Source: JBLIOB01 sp047639575
GTDB taxonomy: Bacteria; Bacteroidota; Bacteroidia; Flavobacteriales_D; Parvicellaceae
Direction of reading: 5' to 3'
DNA length: 10,504 nt
Assembly: GCA_047639575.1 (NCBI GenBank)
Contig: JBLIOB010000137.1
Coordinates: 1 to 10,504 of the forward strand
Part shown: one piece after another, positions 1-7,294 of the stretch
Numbering within the stretch: position 1 is the stretch's first letter
Layout of the letters: every line of letters begins with the position of its first letter
The notes under the pieces: generated by a model
The model's database searches: none
What the model saw: only the letters and a program-made list of their open reading frames with translations
Told to the model about the DNA's origin: nothing
Translations under genes and position numbers: made by a program

Positions 1-638
1 GACAGGATCATGCTTCGGTAGCCGTTTCCAACAAATTGTTTCCCATGACCTAATTGAAAATTCAAATTCTTCTTAGGGCTGTATGATAAGTATCCCATGG
101 TCACTCCAAAATCTAATATATCTACCCCATCAGTCGAAATCTTTACCCTCCCCTCACTTGGTAAAGTTCCGGTTTCAGCTGCATAGGCTGCAATATATCT
201 CGGCATTTTAGCTTGATTCTCATAAATGAACGTTTCAAACGAAAAATTCGAATCTAAATCAACTTGAATCCGAAGTGCCCTAGAATTTCTAAACATGATC
301 CTGAGTGTGTCACTAATGTCATGTCCTCCTCTGAAGTTCCCTAACGGGTCAATGGTTATTCGATAATCTTTTCCCTTAATCATGAACAAGTTCTCTTTCC
401 ATAATTTTTGAGTGAGATTATAATAGTAAAGACCTGTATCGATCATTTCCTTTGGCGTCTCTTTAATCCCAACCATAGACTCTATATATGGTCTCATTGA
501 GCCATGAGCTAACGTGTCATTTAACATCAACTGATGCTGAAATTGATAATTTAATTCATGATTTAACGGCAAATTCTTAGTCTGCCCAATCGAGATGACG
601 GAAATAAAAAAGCTCAATATGAAAAAATGACTTTTCAA
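1..638 (-). CDS. RemB/Wzi-like outer-membrane beta-barrel protein, 3' end outside window
   Basis: The reading frame stays open from a TTG at 638 to the window edge, giving the first 212 residues of a longer protein. Residues 1-19 form a signal peptide (Lys2, then a Phe/Ile/Ser-rich hydrophobic stretch ending near Gly18-Gln19), so the product is exported. Residues 197-212 carry GHGKQFVGNGYRSMIL, which resembles the conserved GHGKxFIGNGYRS stretch of the Bacteroidota gliding protein RemB and of Wzi-like capsule assembly proteins. These families are outer-membrane beta-barrels linked to surface polysaccharide attachment or gliding. I see no ATG that would preserve the signal peptide. The in-frame fcl stop (TAA, 642-644) lies one codon upstream, so translation must begin after it and TTG is the best start. 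Its place behind gmd and fcl suggests a role in a fucose-containing surface glycan, which is inference. RemB versus a generic Wzi-like protein cannot be settled from this fragment. Confidence 0.72.
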   Translation of the reverse strand, partial: MKSHFFILSFFISVISIGQTKNLPLNHELNYQFQHQLMLNDTLAHGSMRPYIESMVGIKETPKEMIDTGLYYYNLTQKLWKENLFMIKGKDYRITIDPLGNFRGGHDISDTLRIMFRNSRALRIQVDLDSNFSFETFIYENQAKMPRYIAAYAAETGTLPSEGRVKISTDGVDILDFGVTMGYLSYSPKKNLNFQLGHGKQFVGNGYRSMIL

Positions 639-641
639 GGG

Positions 642-1586
642 TTAGGATAGCTGACTAAAATGATTGGATTCAATTAAACTATTATAAACTTTTCGAATTC
701 CTGTTTCTAAATCGATGGAATATTTCCAACCTAAATCGTTGATTCGATTCACATCCATTAATTTCCTGGGCGTTCCATCGGGTTTGGATGTATCAAAAGT
801 TAATTCACCTTCAAATCCGATAACACTCTTTATTAATAATGCTAAATCCTTTATGCTTAAATCTTCTCCGGAGCCAATGTTTACAAATTCTTTGCTCGAA
901 TAATTCTGCATCAAATAAAAACAGGCCTCTGCTAAATCATCAACATGGAGAAATTCACGTTTGGGTGACCCGGTTCCCCATATTTCTACTTCATTTTGCT
1001 GGTTATCTTTCGCTTCATGAAATTTTCTAATTAAAGCTGGAAGCACATGAGAGTTTTTTCGATCGTAATTGTCGTTTGGCCCGTATAAGTTAGTTGGCAT
1101 CGCAGAAATGAAATCGCAATTATATTGATCTCTATAAGCCTCGCACATTTTAATTCCAGCTATTTTGGCAATCGCATACGGTTCATTTGTGGGTTCCAGT
1201 GTATCTGTAAGCAAATAGTCCTCTTTCAACGGTTGAGGTGCCAATTTTGGATAAATACAAGACGATCCCAGAAATAAAAGTTTTTTCACGTCATTTAAGT
1301 AGGCTGAATGAATGATGTTGTTTTGAATCATCAAGTTTTCATAAATAAATTCTGCCCTATATGTGTTATTGGCAACGATGCCTCCTACTTTAGCCGCTGC
1401 TAAAAAAACATAATCTGGTTTTTGTGTTTCAAAAAACTCAGTCACCTCCACTTGATTTCTCAAGTCAAGTTCCGAAGACTTTCTAAACACAATGTTTGAA
1501 AAACCTTCTTCTTCCAATTTTCGAACTAAAGCAGAACCAACCATTCCTCTATGGCCAGCAACATATATTTTATCTCCTTTATTCAT
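642..1586 (-). CDS. fcl: GDP-L-fucose synthase (GDP-4-keto-6-deoxy-D-mannose 3,5-epimerase/4-reductase)
   Basis: This cytoplasmic enzyme epimerises and reduces GDP-4-keto-6-deoxy-D-mannose to GDP-L-fucose with NADPH, the second step after Gmd. The protein has 314 residues, a normal length. It is an extended SDR with the Rossmann motif GHRGMVGSA at residues 11-19. The catalytic region LGSSCIYP (106-113) contains Ser108/Ser109 and Cys110. Tyr137 and Lys141 form the YxxxK pair (YAIAK), and NLYGPNDNYD (166-175) is followed by His180, matching the family's Cys/His epimerase pair. The start codon lies inside the end of gmd (8 bp overlap), so the two genes are probably translationally coupled. The TAA stop is followed, one codon later, by the TTG start of the RemB/Wzi-like gene. 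The gene is also known as wcaG. Confidence 0.96.
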   Translation of the reverse strand: MNKGDKIYVAGHRGMVGSALVRKLEEEGFSNIVFRKSSELDLRNQVEVTEFFETQKPDYVFLAAAKVGGIVANNTYRAEFIYENLMIQNNIIHSAYLNDVKKLLFLGSSCIYPKLAPQPLKEDYLLTDTLEPTNEPYAIAKIAGIKMCEAYRDQYNCDFISAMPTNLYGPNDNYDRKNSHVLPALIRKFHEAKDNQQNEVEIWGTGSPKREFLHVDDLAEACFYLMQNYSSKEFVNIGSGEDLSIKDLALLIKSVIGFEGELTFDTSKPDGTPRKLMDVNRINDLGWKYSIDLETGIRKVYNSLIESNHFSQLS

Positions 1587-2664
1587 TATAGTCCATCACT
1601 TTATGACCACCGTCTAAGAGATATTTGTCTTTTCTAAAGAGTGCTAAATCAGCCTTCATCATATCCTTCACAAGGGACTGTAAGTCATGAGTATGCTTCC
1701 AACCTAATTCCTTATTTGCTTTAGATGGATCGCCAACTAATAATTCCACCTCAGTTGGTCTGAAATATTTAGGATCTACTTCTACTATAATTTCTCCAGT
1801 CTCTTTATTGGCTCCTTTCTCATCTACACCAGTTCCAGACCATTCAATTTCGATTCCCACTTCAAGAAAAGCCATGTTTACAAAATCTCGAACAGATACT
1901 GTTTCTCCAGTAGCTAATACAAAGTCATCAGCAATATCATGCTGCAACATTCTCCACATTCCTTCAACGTAATCCTTTGCGTGTCCCCAATCCCTTTTGG
2001 CATCAATATTTCCTAGAAACAATTTTTTCTGCAAACCAAGAGAAACTCTACACGCAGCTCTTGTAATTTTTCTAGTAACAAAAGTTTCTCCTCGTAACGG
2101 TGATTCATGATTAAACAGAATCCCATTACAAGCAAACATCCCATAAGCTTCCCGGTAATTTTTCACAATCCAAAAGGCATAAAGTTTTGCTACTCCATAA
2201 GGGCTTCTTGGATAAAATGGCGTTGTTTCAGACTGAGGCACTTCTTGCACTTTTCCATACAACTCCGAAGTTGATGCTTGATAAAACCTACAAGTTTTCT
2301 CTAATTTTAGAATCCTAATCGCTTCTAAAATCCTTAATGTCCCTAAAGCATCTGAATTTGCTGTATACTCAGGAGTTTCGAATGATACTTTAACATGAGA
2401 TTGCGCGGCCAAATTGTAGATCTCATCCGGTTGAACTTCCTGTACGATCCGAATCATGTTCGTTGAATCAGTTAGATCGCCATAATGAAGAAAAAAACGA
2501 ACGTCTTTTTCATGCAAATCCTTGTACAGGTGGTCAATACGATCCGTATTGAAAAGTGAAGTTCTTCGCTTTACACCGTGCACTTCGTACCCTTTCTCAA
2601 GTAACAATTCTGCAAGATATGCACCATCTTGTCCAGTAACTCCTGTTATTAATGCCTTTTTCAT
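1579..2664 (-). CDS. gmd: GDP-mannose 4,6-dehydratase
   Basis: This enzyme converts GDP-D-mannose to GDP-4-keto-6-deoxy-D-mannose, the committed step to GDP-L-fucose and related 6-deoxyhexoses, in the cytoplasm. The protein has 361 residues, typical of the family. The dinucleotide-binding motif GVTGQDGAYLAE spans residues 8-19, followed by GVKRRTS (30-36), which contacts NADP. The catalytic residues are visible as Thr132 and Glu134 in STSELYG and as Tyr156/Lys160 in SPYGVAK. NHESPLRGETFVTRKI (185-200) is a Gmd hallmark. It is the first gene of the gmd-fcl-remB-like unit. A promoter match lies 20 bp upstream of the start, and the ATG is preceded directly by an A/G-rich AAGGAGA. The downstream fcl start overlaps its last 8 bp. 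Confidence 0.97.
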   Translation of the reverse strand: MKKALITGVTGQDGAYLAELLLEKGYEVHGVKRRTSLFNTDRIDHLYKDLHEKDVRFFLHYGDLTDSTNMIRIVQEVQPDEIYNLAAQSHVKVSFETPEYTANSDALGTLRILEAIRILKLEKTCRFYQASTSELYGKVQEVPQSETTPFYPRSPYGVAKLYAFWIVKNYREAYGMFACNGILFNHESPLRGETFVTRKITRAACRVSLGLQKKLFLGNIDAKRDWGHAKDYVEGMWRMLQHDIADDFVLATGETVSVRDFVNMAFLEVGIEIEWSGTGVDEKGANKETGEIIVEVDPKYFRPTEVELLVGDPSKANKELGWKHTHDLQSLVKDMMKADLALFRKDKYLLDGGHKVMDYNE

Positions 2665-2683
2665 TCTCCTTTTTCTTAATGGA

Positions 2684-2713
2684 CAAATTTACTATTCCCT
2701 AGCTAGTTCGCAA
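2684..2713 (-). promoter_or_regulatory. Predicted Bacteroidota sigma-A promoter for the gmd operon
   Basis: Read on the minus strand, TTG (2713-2711) is followed by 19 bases and then TAAATTTG (2691-2684). This agrees fully with the known Bacteroidota/Flavobacterium promoter consensus TTG-N(17-23)-TAnnTTTG. Transcription would begin roughly 6-8 bases downstream, giving a leader of only about 10-15 nt before the gmd ATG at 2664. The match is seen directly; activity is inferred. Confidence 0.7.
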
Positions 2714-2864
2714 GTAATATATGACGACAAGACAATTCTGGTGGGTTAACATAGGTTAGTTGCTTGCATTTCTTGCGAATAATCAAATTCTTATGTTAAA
2801 TAATCATAATCAGGTTATATCAATCAATCAATTCGCTTGCTTTGTTTTTCAAAGTACTTTGCGT

Positions 2865-3374
2865 ATGCGTATTCCATTCTATAAATTGCGGTGTAGATTT
2901 CTTGAAAAGTTATTTGAGGTATCAGTCTACGCCTATCTTTTCTTCTTTAAAAGAAATAAAGAGAGCTGGGAAATCTCCACTCAAGACTTACAAAACTACA
3001 AAGAGGGAACACTTGGAAAGTCATTGTACATTTTCCTTCATCACAACGGGTTTGAAGTTCAAAACAAATTAGAATCCCATGATGTATTTCATGTTCTAAC
3101 AGAAACTGGAACCACCGTACCCGAAGAAATATCGATGCAATACCGCTTATACGCATGCGGAAAAAGATCCATTTATGGATTCATCACCATGGCATTAGGA
3201 ACACTGGTAATTCCTGAAAAACGTGAACTCTATTTTTCCTCTTATAGAATGGGTAAACGCATGGTTGACCTTTCCACTTGGGATTTAAAATCATTACTTA
3301 ACGAGCCTATAAATGAGCTCAGAAAACAAATTTATCAGCAACATGAATATAAGAGAACATATCATCACGTTTAG
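2865..3374 (+). CDS. COQ4-like protein, first of a tandem pair
   Basis: The protein has 169 residues from the ATG at 2865. It carries the COQ4 signature HDxxH-x11-E: His72, Asp73, His76 and Glu88 in SHDVFHVLTE...PEE, the metal-binding site of the Coq4 fold. Other COQ4-like elements are GTLGK (48-52) and the hydrophobic ALGTLVIPE (110-118). A longer frame is open back to a TTG at 2760 (204 residues, with an ATG at 2793). I prefer 2865 because its N-terminus aligns in length with the paralogue next door and the upstream stretch looks non-coding. Eukaryotic COQ4 acts in ubiquinone synthesis, but Bacteroidota normally make menaquinone, so the substrate here is unknown. The gene is divergent from gmd, and its 3' end overlaps the next COQ4-like gene, suggesting one transcript. 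The family call is confident; the function is not. Confidence 0.8.
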   Translation: MRIPFYKLRCRFLEKLFEVSVYAYLFFFKRNKESWEISTQDLQNYKEGTLGKSLYIFLHHNGFEVQNKLESHDVFHVLTETGTTVPEEISMQYRLYACGKRSIYGFITMALGTLVIPEKRELYFSSYRMGKRMVDLSTWDLKSLLNEPINELRKQIYQQHEYKRTYHHV

Positions 3375-3816
3375 CATTGAAAAAGCAGTTCCAGTTTTAA
3401 ATTTATTCAGAAAGAAAAGCAGCTGGAAACATCCGTTAACTTCAATTAGAAATTTTCCGGATCAAACACTTGGTAAAGAACTGGCATTATTCTTAGATCA
3501 AAGAAAGATGCAATTATTACCTCAATATGAAGTCCATGATGTGCTTCATGTGGTTTTGAACTACGACACATCGCCTACTGAAGAATTTTTACTTCAAGGA
3601 TTTATGATCGGAAATGGATCAAGTTCTTTTGGAGGAAAAGTTCTTGCATATCTTGGAATGATCATTATTCCAGAACGGATTCCAGCTTTCAGAACTGCAT
3701 TTAGAAGAGGCCGTCAAGCGAAGTCGATTCAATTATTTGAATTCGAAAATTGTCTAGAATTTAAATTGACTGACCTTAGAATTAATCTCAATCTACCAGA
3801 ACGAGAAGCTTGCTAA
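3343..3816 (+). CDS. COQ4-like protein, second of a tandem pair
   Basis: From the ATG at 3343 this gives 157 residues with the same HDxxH-x11-E signature: His65, Asp66, His69 and Glu81 in VHDVLHVVLNY...TEE. TLGK (42-45) and GMIIIPE also match positions in the upstream paralogue, but most other residues differ, so this is an old duplication. An earlier in-frame ATG at 3313 would add 10 residues. Either start lies inside the preceding gene (32 or 62 bp overlap), which implies coupled translation and possibly a paired or hetero-oligomeric product. The TAA stop (3814-3816) touches the stop of the convergent cysQ with no spacer. The true substrate is unknown. A quinone or polyprenyl-linked role is only suggested by the family name. 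Confidence 0.78.
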   Translation: MNIREHIITFSIEKAVPVLNLFRKKSSWKHPLTSIRNFPDQTLGKELALFLDQRKMQLLPQYEVHDVLHVVLNYDTSPTEEFLLQGFMIGNGSSSFGGKVLAYLGMIIIPERIPAFRTAFRRGRQAKSIQLFEFENCLEFKLTDLRINLNLPEREAC

Positions 3817-4578
3817 TTAAGAAACAACAAACCAGTTATTAAGTAATTCCTCTCGGTTATAAATCATTTCTTTTTGAGTAGAAAAGTCCATTAAGTTCTT
3901 GCCTGCAGCGCTAACAATAGCATGACCCGCTGCAGTATCCCACTCCATTGTGGGGGCAAACCTTGGATAAACATCTGCCACACCTTCAGCCACTAAGCAA
4001 ATCTTTAAAGAACTACCCATAGACACCACTTCCACTTCTCCGTGCTCATCTCTGAGTTCATTAAAAAATGCTTCCGTCTCAGCGGACATATGGGATCTGC
4101 TGCCAACTGCTCGAAAATTGCGATTACCTTTAGGAAGAGGTAAATCCACTGTCTTTCCATTTTCAGTTTTGGTACAACCACTTCCGACTAAACCTGAATA
4201 AAGTTGTTCTTTAACTGGAACATAAATGATTCCCATGATCGGAACCCCTTTTTCAATCAGTGCAATATTCACCGTGAACTCGCCATTTCTTTTAATAAAT
4301 TCTTTGGTACCATCAAGGGGGTCAACAATCCATAATCGATCCCAATTTTTTCTTTCTTCATAAGGAATAGCTCTTCCCTCCTCACTTAATACAGGTATAT
4401 CTGTTTTATTAAGAAATTCCATGATAGCCAAATGAGCATTTTTATCAGCTTTGGTCAAAGGTGAATTATCCTCCTTTGTTTCAACCCCAAAATCATCAGA
4501 ATTATAAACTTCAATAATAGCATCGCCACCCTTGATTGCTGCTTTTTCTGCTAGGCCTCTTAATTCTTGTAAAGTCAT
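3817..4578 (-). CDS. cysQ: 3'(2'),5'-bisphosphate nucleotidase CysQ
   Basis: This enzyme hydrolyses 3'-phosphoadenosine 5'-phosphate (PAP), the by-product of PAPS use, to AMP and phosphate. It is a Mg-dependent, lithium-sensitive family of the inositol monophosphatase superfamily. The protein has 253 residues, normal for CysQ. Metal-site residues are visible: Glu66/Glu67 in LSEEG (64-68), DPLDGT (86-91, Asp86 and Asp89), and WDTAAGHAI (213-221, Asp214). EFIKRNGEFTVNIALI (93-108) is typical of CysQ rather than of inositol monophosphatase. The start overlaps the upstream DUF2061 gene by ATGA (4 bp). The association with sulfate activation is supported by cysC and cysD later in the window, although they are on the opposite strand. 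It converges on the second COQ4-like gene. Confidence 0.94.
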   Translation of the reverse strand: MTLQELRGLAEKAAIKGGDAIIEVYNSDDFGVETKEDNSPLTKADKNAHLAIMEFLNKTDIPVLSEEGRAIPYEERKNWDRLWIVDPLDGTKEFIKRNGEFTVNIALIEKGVPIMGIIYVPVKEQLYSGLVGSGCTKTENGKTVDLPLPKGNRNFRAVGSRSHMSAETEAFFNELRDEHGEVEVVSMGSSLKICLVAEGVADVYPRFAPTMEWDTAAGHAIVSAAGKNLMDFSTQKEMIYNREELLNNWFVVS

Positions 4579-4823
4579 TTATTTTTGCTTTTGCGCTTCA
4601 CTCCAAAGTCTGACTTATACCAAGCCCTTTCGTGGAAGTAATAAAGGGCCATTTTAATTACAGTTTCCGCAATTGCTACGTAGGTTGCTTTTTGAACTGC
4701 ACTTTCGTCATCATGGAAAAATACGTAAGCCAAAATAAAAGTGGTAGTAGAGGCTATGATTCGCCATGTAATAGTCTTAGCTAAATGCCTTTTGAAAGAA
4801 ACTTCAGATTTTTTATCACTCAT
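4575..4823 (-). CDS. DUF2061 small membrane protein
   Basis: From the ATG at 4823 the protein has 82 residues. A TTG six codons upstream is possible, but the ATG is preceded by AAAAGG and gives a typical N-terminus. The family is recognised from KRHLAKTITWRIIAS, which leads into a hydrophobic segment (about residues 20-36), and from a second amphipathic or membrane stretch ending in MALYYFHERAWY, followed by a Lys/Arg-rich tail. DUF2061 proteins are predicted inner-membrane proteins of unknown function, often beside sulfate-assimilation genes in Bacteroidota. Here the gene precedes cysQ with a 4 bp ATGA overlap, consistent with co-translation. A part in sulfate or PAP handling is inferred from context only. 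Confidence 0.85.
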   Translation of the reverse strand: MSDKKSEVSFKRHLAKTITWRIIASTTTFILAYVFFHDDESAVQKATYVAIAETVIKMALYYFHERAWYKSDFGVKRKSKNK

Positions 4824-4884
4824 CCTTTTATGATTTAACAAAATTCCAAAAACATTATCAAGATTTAAACATAGAAATACCTTA

Positions 4885-4909
4885 AATAATTTTGGACAGC
4901 CAAATTATT
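4885..4909. terminator. AT-rich hairpin between the ALDH operon and the DUF2061-cysQ unit
   Basis: AATAATTTTGG (4885-4895) pairs with CCAAATTATT (4900-4909) around an ACAG loop, giving a 10 bp stem with one bulged T. A T-rich stretch follows on the plus strand (4911-4916). For the minus-strand deoC-ALDH operon, which ends at 4946, the downstream side is less U-rich, so this may be an imperfect terminator or an operator near the DUF2061 promoter. I see no clear TAnnTTTG promoter for DUF2061 in this 120-base gap. Confidence 0.45.
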
Positions 4910-4945
4910 AATTTTTAGGATGCATGAGTAAGAATTATGACAAAC

Positions 4946-5827
4946 TTAGTATCCGCTCCCTGTACCCGCTATTTTTTCAATTGGATGCCATGTAGTCTTC
5001 ATTTCAACAAAGTCTTCAATGTAGTATGGCGTATTGTGACTGCTATCTGCAGGGTTTTTATAATCGTAAATAGAAACTCTTTTAAGGTTTTCTACAGATA
5101 ATTTTTTAATCTGAAGAATGTGCTCCGAGTCTTCCCCACAATACAGGAAGCCATTGACATCCATGTGAGATGCCATGTGTTCAATCAGCTCATTTTTATT
5201 CCCTGTTAAGATATTTACGACTCCGCCTGGGACATCTGATGAATTTAAAACCTCGGCAAATGTAATTGCGCATAGTGGATTGTTTTCAGATGCTAACACA
5301 ACACAAGAGTTTGAACCCACAAGAATTGGCATAATGCTCGAAACCAAACCAAGCAATCCAGAATTTTCTGGTGCTACTACGGAAATAACTCCCATACATT
5401 CTGGCGATGTAAAATTGAAATGGGCACTTGCAACAGGGTTAATTGAGCAAAATACTTGTGAAAATTTATCGCACCATCCTGCATAGTAAATTATTCGATC
5501 TACGCTAGCCACTACTTCCTTTTCCGCTTGGCTTTTTGTACTTCCCTGAAGAACCAATTCCTCAATGAACTGTGACTTTCTGCCTTCCAACATCTCGGCA
5601 ATCCTATATAAGATTTGACTGCGATTAGCTGCACTTTTACTTGCCCATTTGCCGACCCCACCACGTGCCGAAACGACTGCATTTCTCACGTCCTTTCTTG
5701 ATGATAAACAAATATTTCCTAACGGTTTATCTCCATTTTTAGGAACGTAATACCTTCCAGATTCCGTTCTTGGAAAAGCCCCTCCGATATAGATCTTATA
5801 CGTTTTTAAAATTTCTATTCTCGCCAT
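4946..5827 (-). CDS. ALDH-fold pseudoenzyme, like the C-terminal domain of ALDH16
   Basis: The protein has 293 residues, against roughly 480-500 for an ordinary aldehyde dehydrogenase, and covers the N-terminal NAD-binding half of the fold. YIGGAFPRTESGRYY (13-27) and YYAGWCDKF (114-122) match the neighbouring full-length ALDH. Asn154 in PENSG sits where that enzyme has its active-site Asn. The LELGGK glutamate and the GxxC catalytic cysteine region are absent, and the TGSTG loop is replaced by CGEDS. The C-terminus ends in KTTWHPIEK, a plausible natural end rather than a cut. Known ALDH16 proteins are about 800 residues: an active ALDH domain followed by a shorter inactive one. This gene and the upstream one total 779 residues in the same order, so this is most likely the detached pseudo-domain, acting as a structural partner. 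It could instead be a decaying ALDH, but the frame is intact. Confidence 0.82.
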   Translation of the reverse strand: MARIEILKTYKIYIGGAFPRTESGRYYVPKNGDKPLGNICLSSRKDVRNAVVSARGGVGKWASKSAANRSQILYRIAEMLEGRKSQFIEELVLQGSTKSQAEKEVVASVDRIIYYAGWCDKFSQVFCSINPVASAHFNFTSPECMGVISVVAPENSGLLGLVSSIMPILVGSNSCVVLASENNPLCAITFAEVLNSSDVPGGVVNILTGNKNELIEHMASHMDVNGFLYCGEDSEHILQIKKLSVENLKRVSIYDYKNPADSSHNTPYYIEDFVEMKTTWHPIEKIAGTGSGY

Positions 5828-5830
5828 CTT

Positions 5831-7291
5831 TTAAAATTTTAAATACGGTTTCAATCCCTGTAATCCGCCTTCTCTTCCGAAGCCACTTTCCTTATATCCT
5901 CCAAACGGAGATGTTGGATCAAATTTGTTGAAAGTATTTGCCCAAACTATACCAGCCCGCATTTGAGAAGTCAGGTTAAATATCTTAGACCCCTTGTCCG
6001 TCCATACACCTGCGGATAAACCAAACGGAGTATTGTTAGCCTTTGAAATCACCTCATCAATCGTTCTAAATGTTTGAACGGCTAATACAGGCCCGAATAT
6101 TTCCTCTTGAACAATTCTGCTCGATTGGGACACATTGGTAAACAAAGTAGGTCTACACCAATATCCTTTCTTTGGTAAACTGCAAGAATTTTGATGCATC
6201 GTTGCACCTTCTTCCTTTCCAATTTTCAAAAATTTGTTGATGGTAGCCAATTGCTCTTTCGAGTTTATCGCTCCAATATCCGTGTTCTTATCTAACGGGT
6301 CTCCAACAATCAAAGACTCCATTCGATCTTTTAGCTTTCTTAAGACCACGTCCTTCACAGACTCTTGAATAAACAATCTAGAACCAGCGCAACAAACATG
6401 GCCTTGATTAAAATAAATTCCGTTAACAATTCCTTCTACGGCCTGATCGAGAGGAGCATCTTCAAAAATGATGTTCGCGGCTTTCCCGCCTAACTCTAAA
6501 GTTGTCTTTTTGTCTGTTCCAGCTACTGCTTTTTGAATAATCTTACCAACACCAGTAGATCCAGTAAAGGCAATTTTGTTAATATCTGGATGATTTACGA
6601 TCGCAGCTCCAGTTTCTCCAGCACCAGAGATAATGTTTACAACACCATCTGGAATACCTGAATCTTTAATTACTTCAGCCAATTTGTACAATGTTAATGG
6701 TGTCGTTTCTGCTGATTTAATTACTACGGTATTACCTGTTGCCAAGGCAGGTGCAATTTTCCAAGAAGCCATTAATAATGGAAAGTTCCATGGAATGATT
6801 TGTCCAGCAACCCCTAAAGGCTGTGGATTTCTATTTGGAAAAGCATATTGAAGTTTATCCGCCCAACCGGCATAATAAAAGAAATGACCAGCCGCTAAAG
6901 GAATATCCACATCCCGTGATTCACGAATTGGTTTACCTCCATCTAAAGATTCAATTATTGCAAACTCTTTTGCCCGTTCTTGAATCAATCTCGCAATTCG
7001 ATAAATATACTTACCGCGTTCATTCGCAGGCATTTTAGACCAAACTTCGTTGTAGGCTTTCCTTGCAGCTTTTACTGCTTTATCAACATCCTTGCTACTT
7101 GCATTGGCAACTTTAGAAATAACTTCTTCTGTTGCAGGATTAATCGTGTCAAAATATTTACCCGATTCAGGCTTCACCCATTTCCCTCCAATAAACAGGT
7201 CGTATTGTTCTTTAATCTTAATGTGGGCTGTACCTTCAGGAGAAGGTGATAAATCCCATTTAGAATCAAATTCTAGTGTTGCTTTTCCCAT
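5831..7291 (-). CDS. Aldehyde dehydrogenase, ALDH16-like catalytic subunit
   Basis: This is an NAD(P)-dependent oxidation enzyme converting an aldehyde to a carboxylate. The protein has 486 residues and is full length. The active-site Asn169 is in IIPWNFPLL, the TGSTGVG loop spans 243-249, Glu266 is in TTLELGGK, and Cys300 is in NQGHVCCAGSR. The usual Gln of the GQxC motif is His here. It lies between deoC and the inactive ALDH gene, with one-codon spacers on both sides. DeoC releases acetaldehyde, so acetaldehyde is the most likely substrate, by inference. The extra N-terminal stretch of about 25 residues before EQYDLFIGGKW and the partner gene downstream support an ALDH16-type relationship rather than a stand-alone class 1/2 ALDH. 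Confidence 0.93.
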   Translation of the reverse strand: MGKATLEFDSKWDLSPSPEGTAHIKIKEQYDLFIGGKWVKPESGKYFDTINPATEEVISKVANASSKDVDKAVKAARKAYNEVWSKMPANERGKYIYRIARLIQERAKEFAIIESLDGGKPIRESRDVDIPLAAGHFFYYAGWADKLQYAFPNRNPQPLGVAGQIIPWNFPLLMASWKIAPALATGNTVVIKSAETTPLTLYKLAEVIKDSGIPDGVVNIISGAGETGAAIVNHPDINKIAFTGSTGVGKIIQKAVAGTDKKTTLELGGKAANIIFEDAPLDQAVEGIVNGIYFNQGHVCCAGSRLFIQESVKDVVLRKLKDRMESLIVGDPLDKNTDIGAINSKEQLATINKFLKIGKEEGATMHQNSCSLPKKGYWCRPTLFTNVSQSSRIVQEEIFGPVLAVQTFRTIDEVISKANNTPFGLSAGVWTDKGSKIFNLTSQMRAGIVWANTFNKFDPTSPFGGYKESGFGREGGLQGLKPYLKF

Positions 7292-7294
7292 GTT

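Noticed and set aside
2821..2832. CAAT repeated three times upstream of the first COQ4-like gene
   Set aside because: Only 12 bases long in AT-rich non-coding DNA; too short to call a phase-variable repeat.
2760..2864. Upstream extension of the first COQ4-like gene to TTG 2760 or ATG 2793
   Set aside because: The added residues are low-complexity and unlike the paralogue, whose start matches 2865 in alignment; the region is more likely promoter and leader.
4946..5827. Pseudogene interpretation of the short ALDH
   Set aside because: The frame is intact over 293 codons, the C-terminus looks natural, and its length fits the ALDH16 second domain, so a functional pseudoenzyme is more likely than decay.
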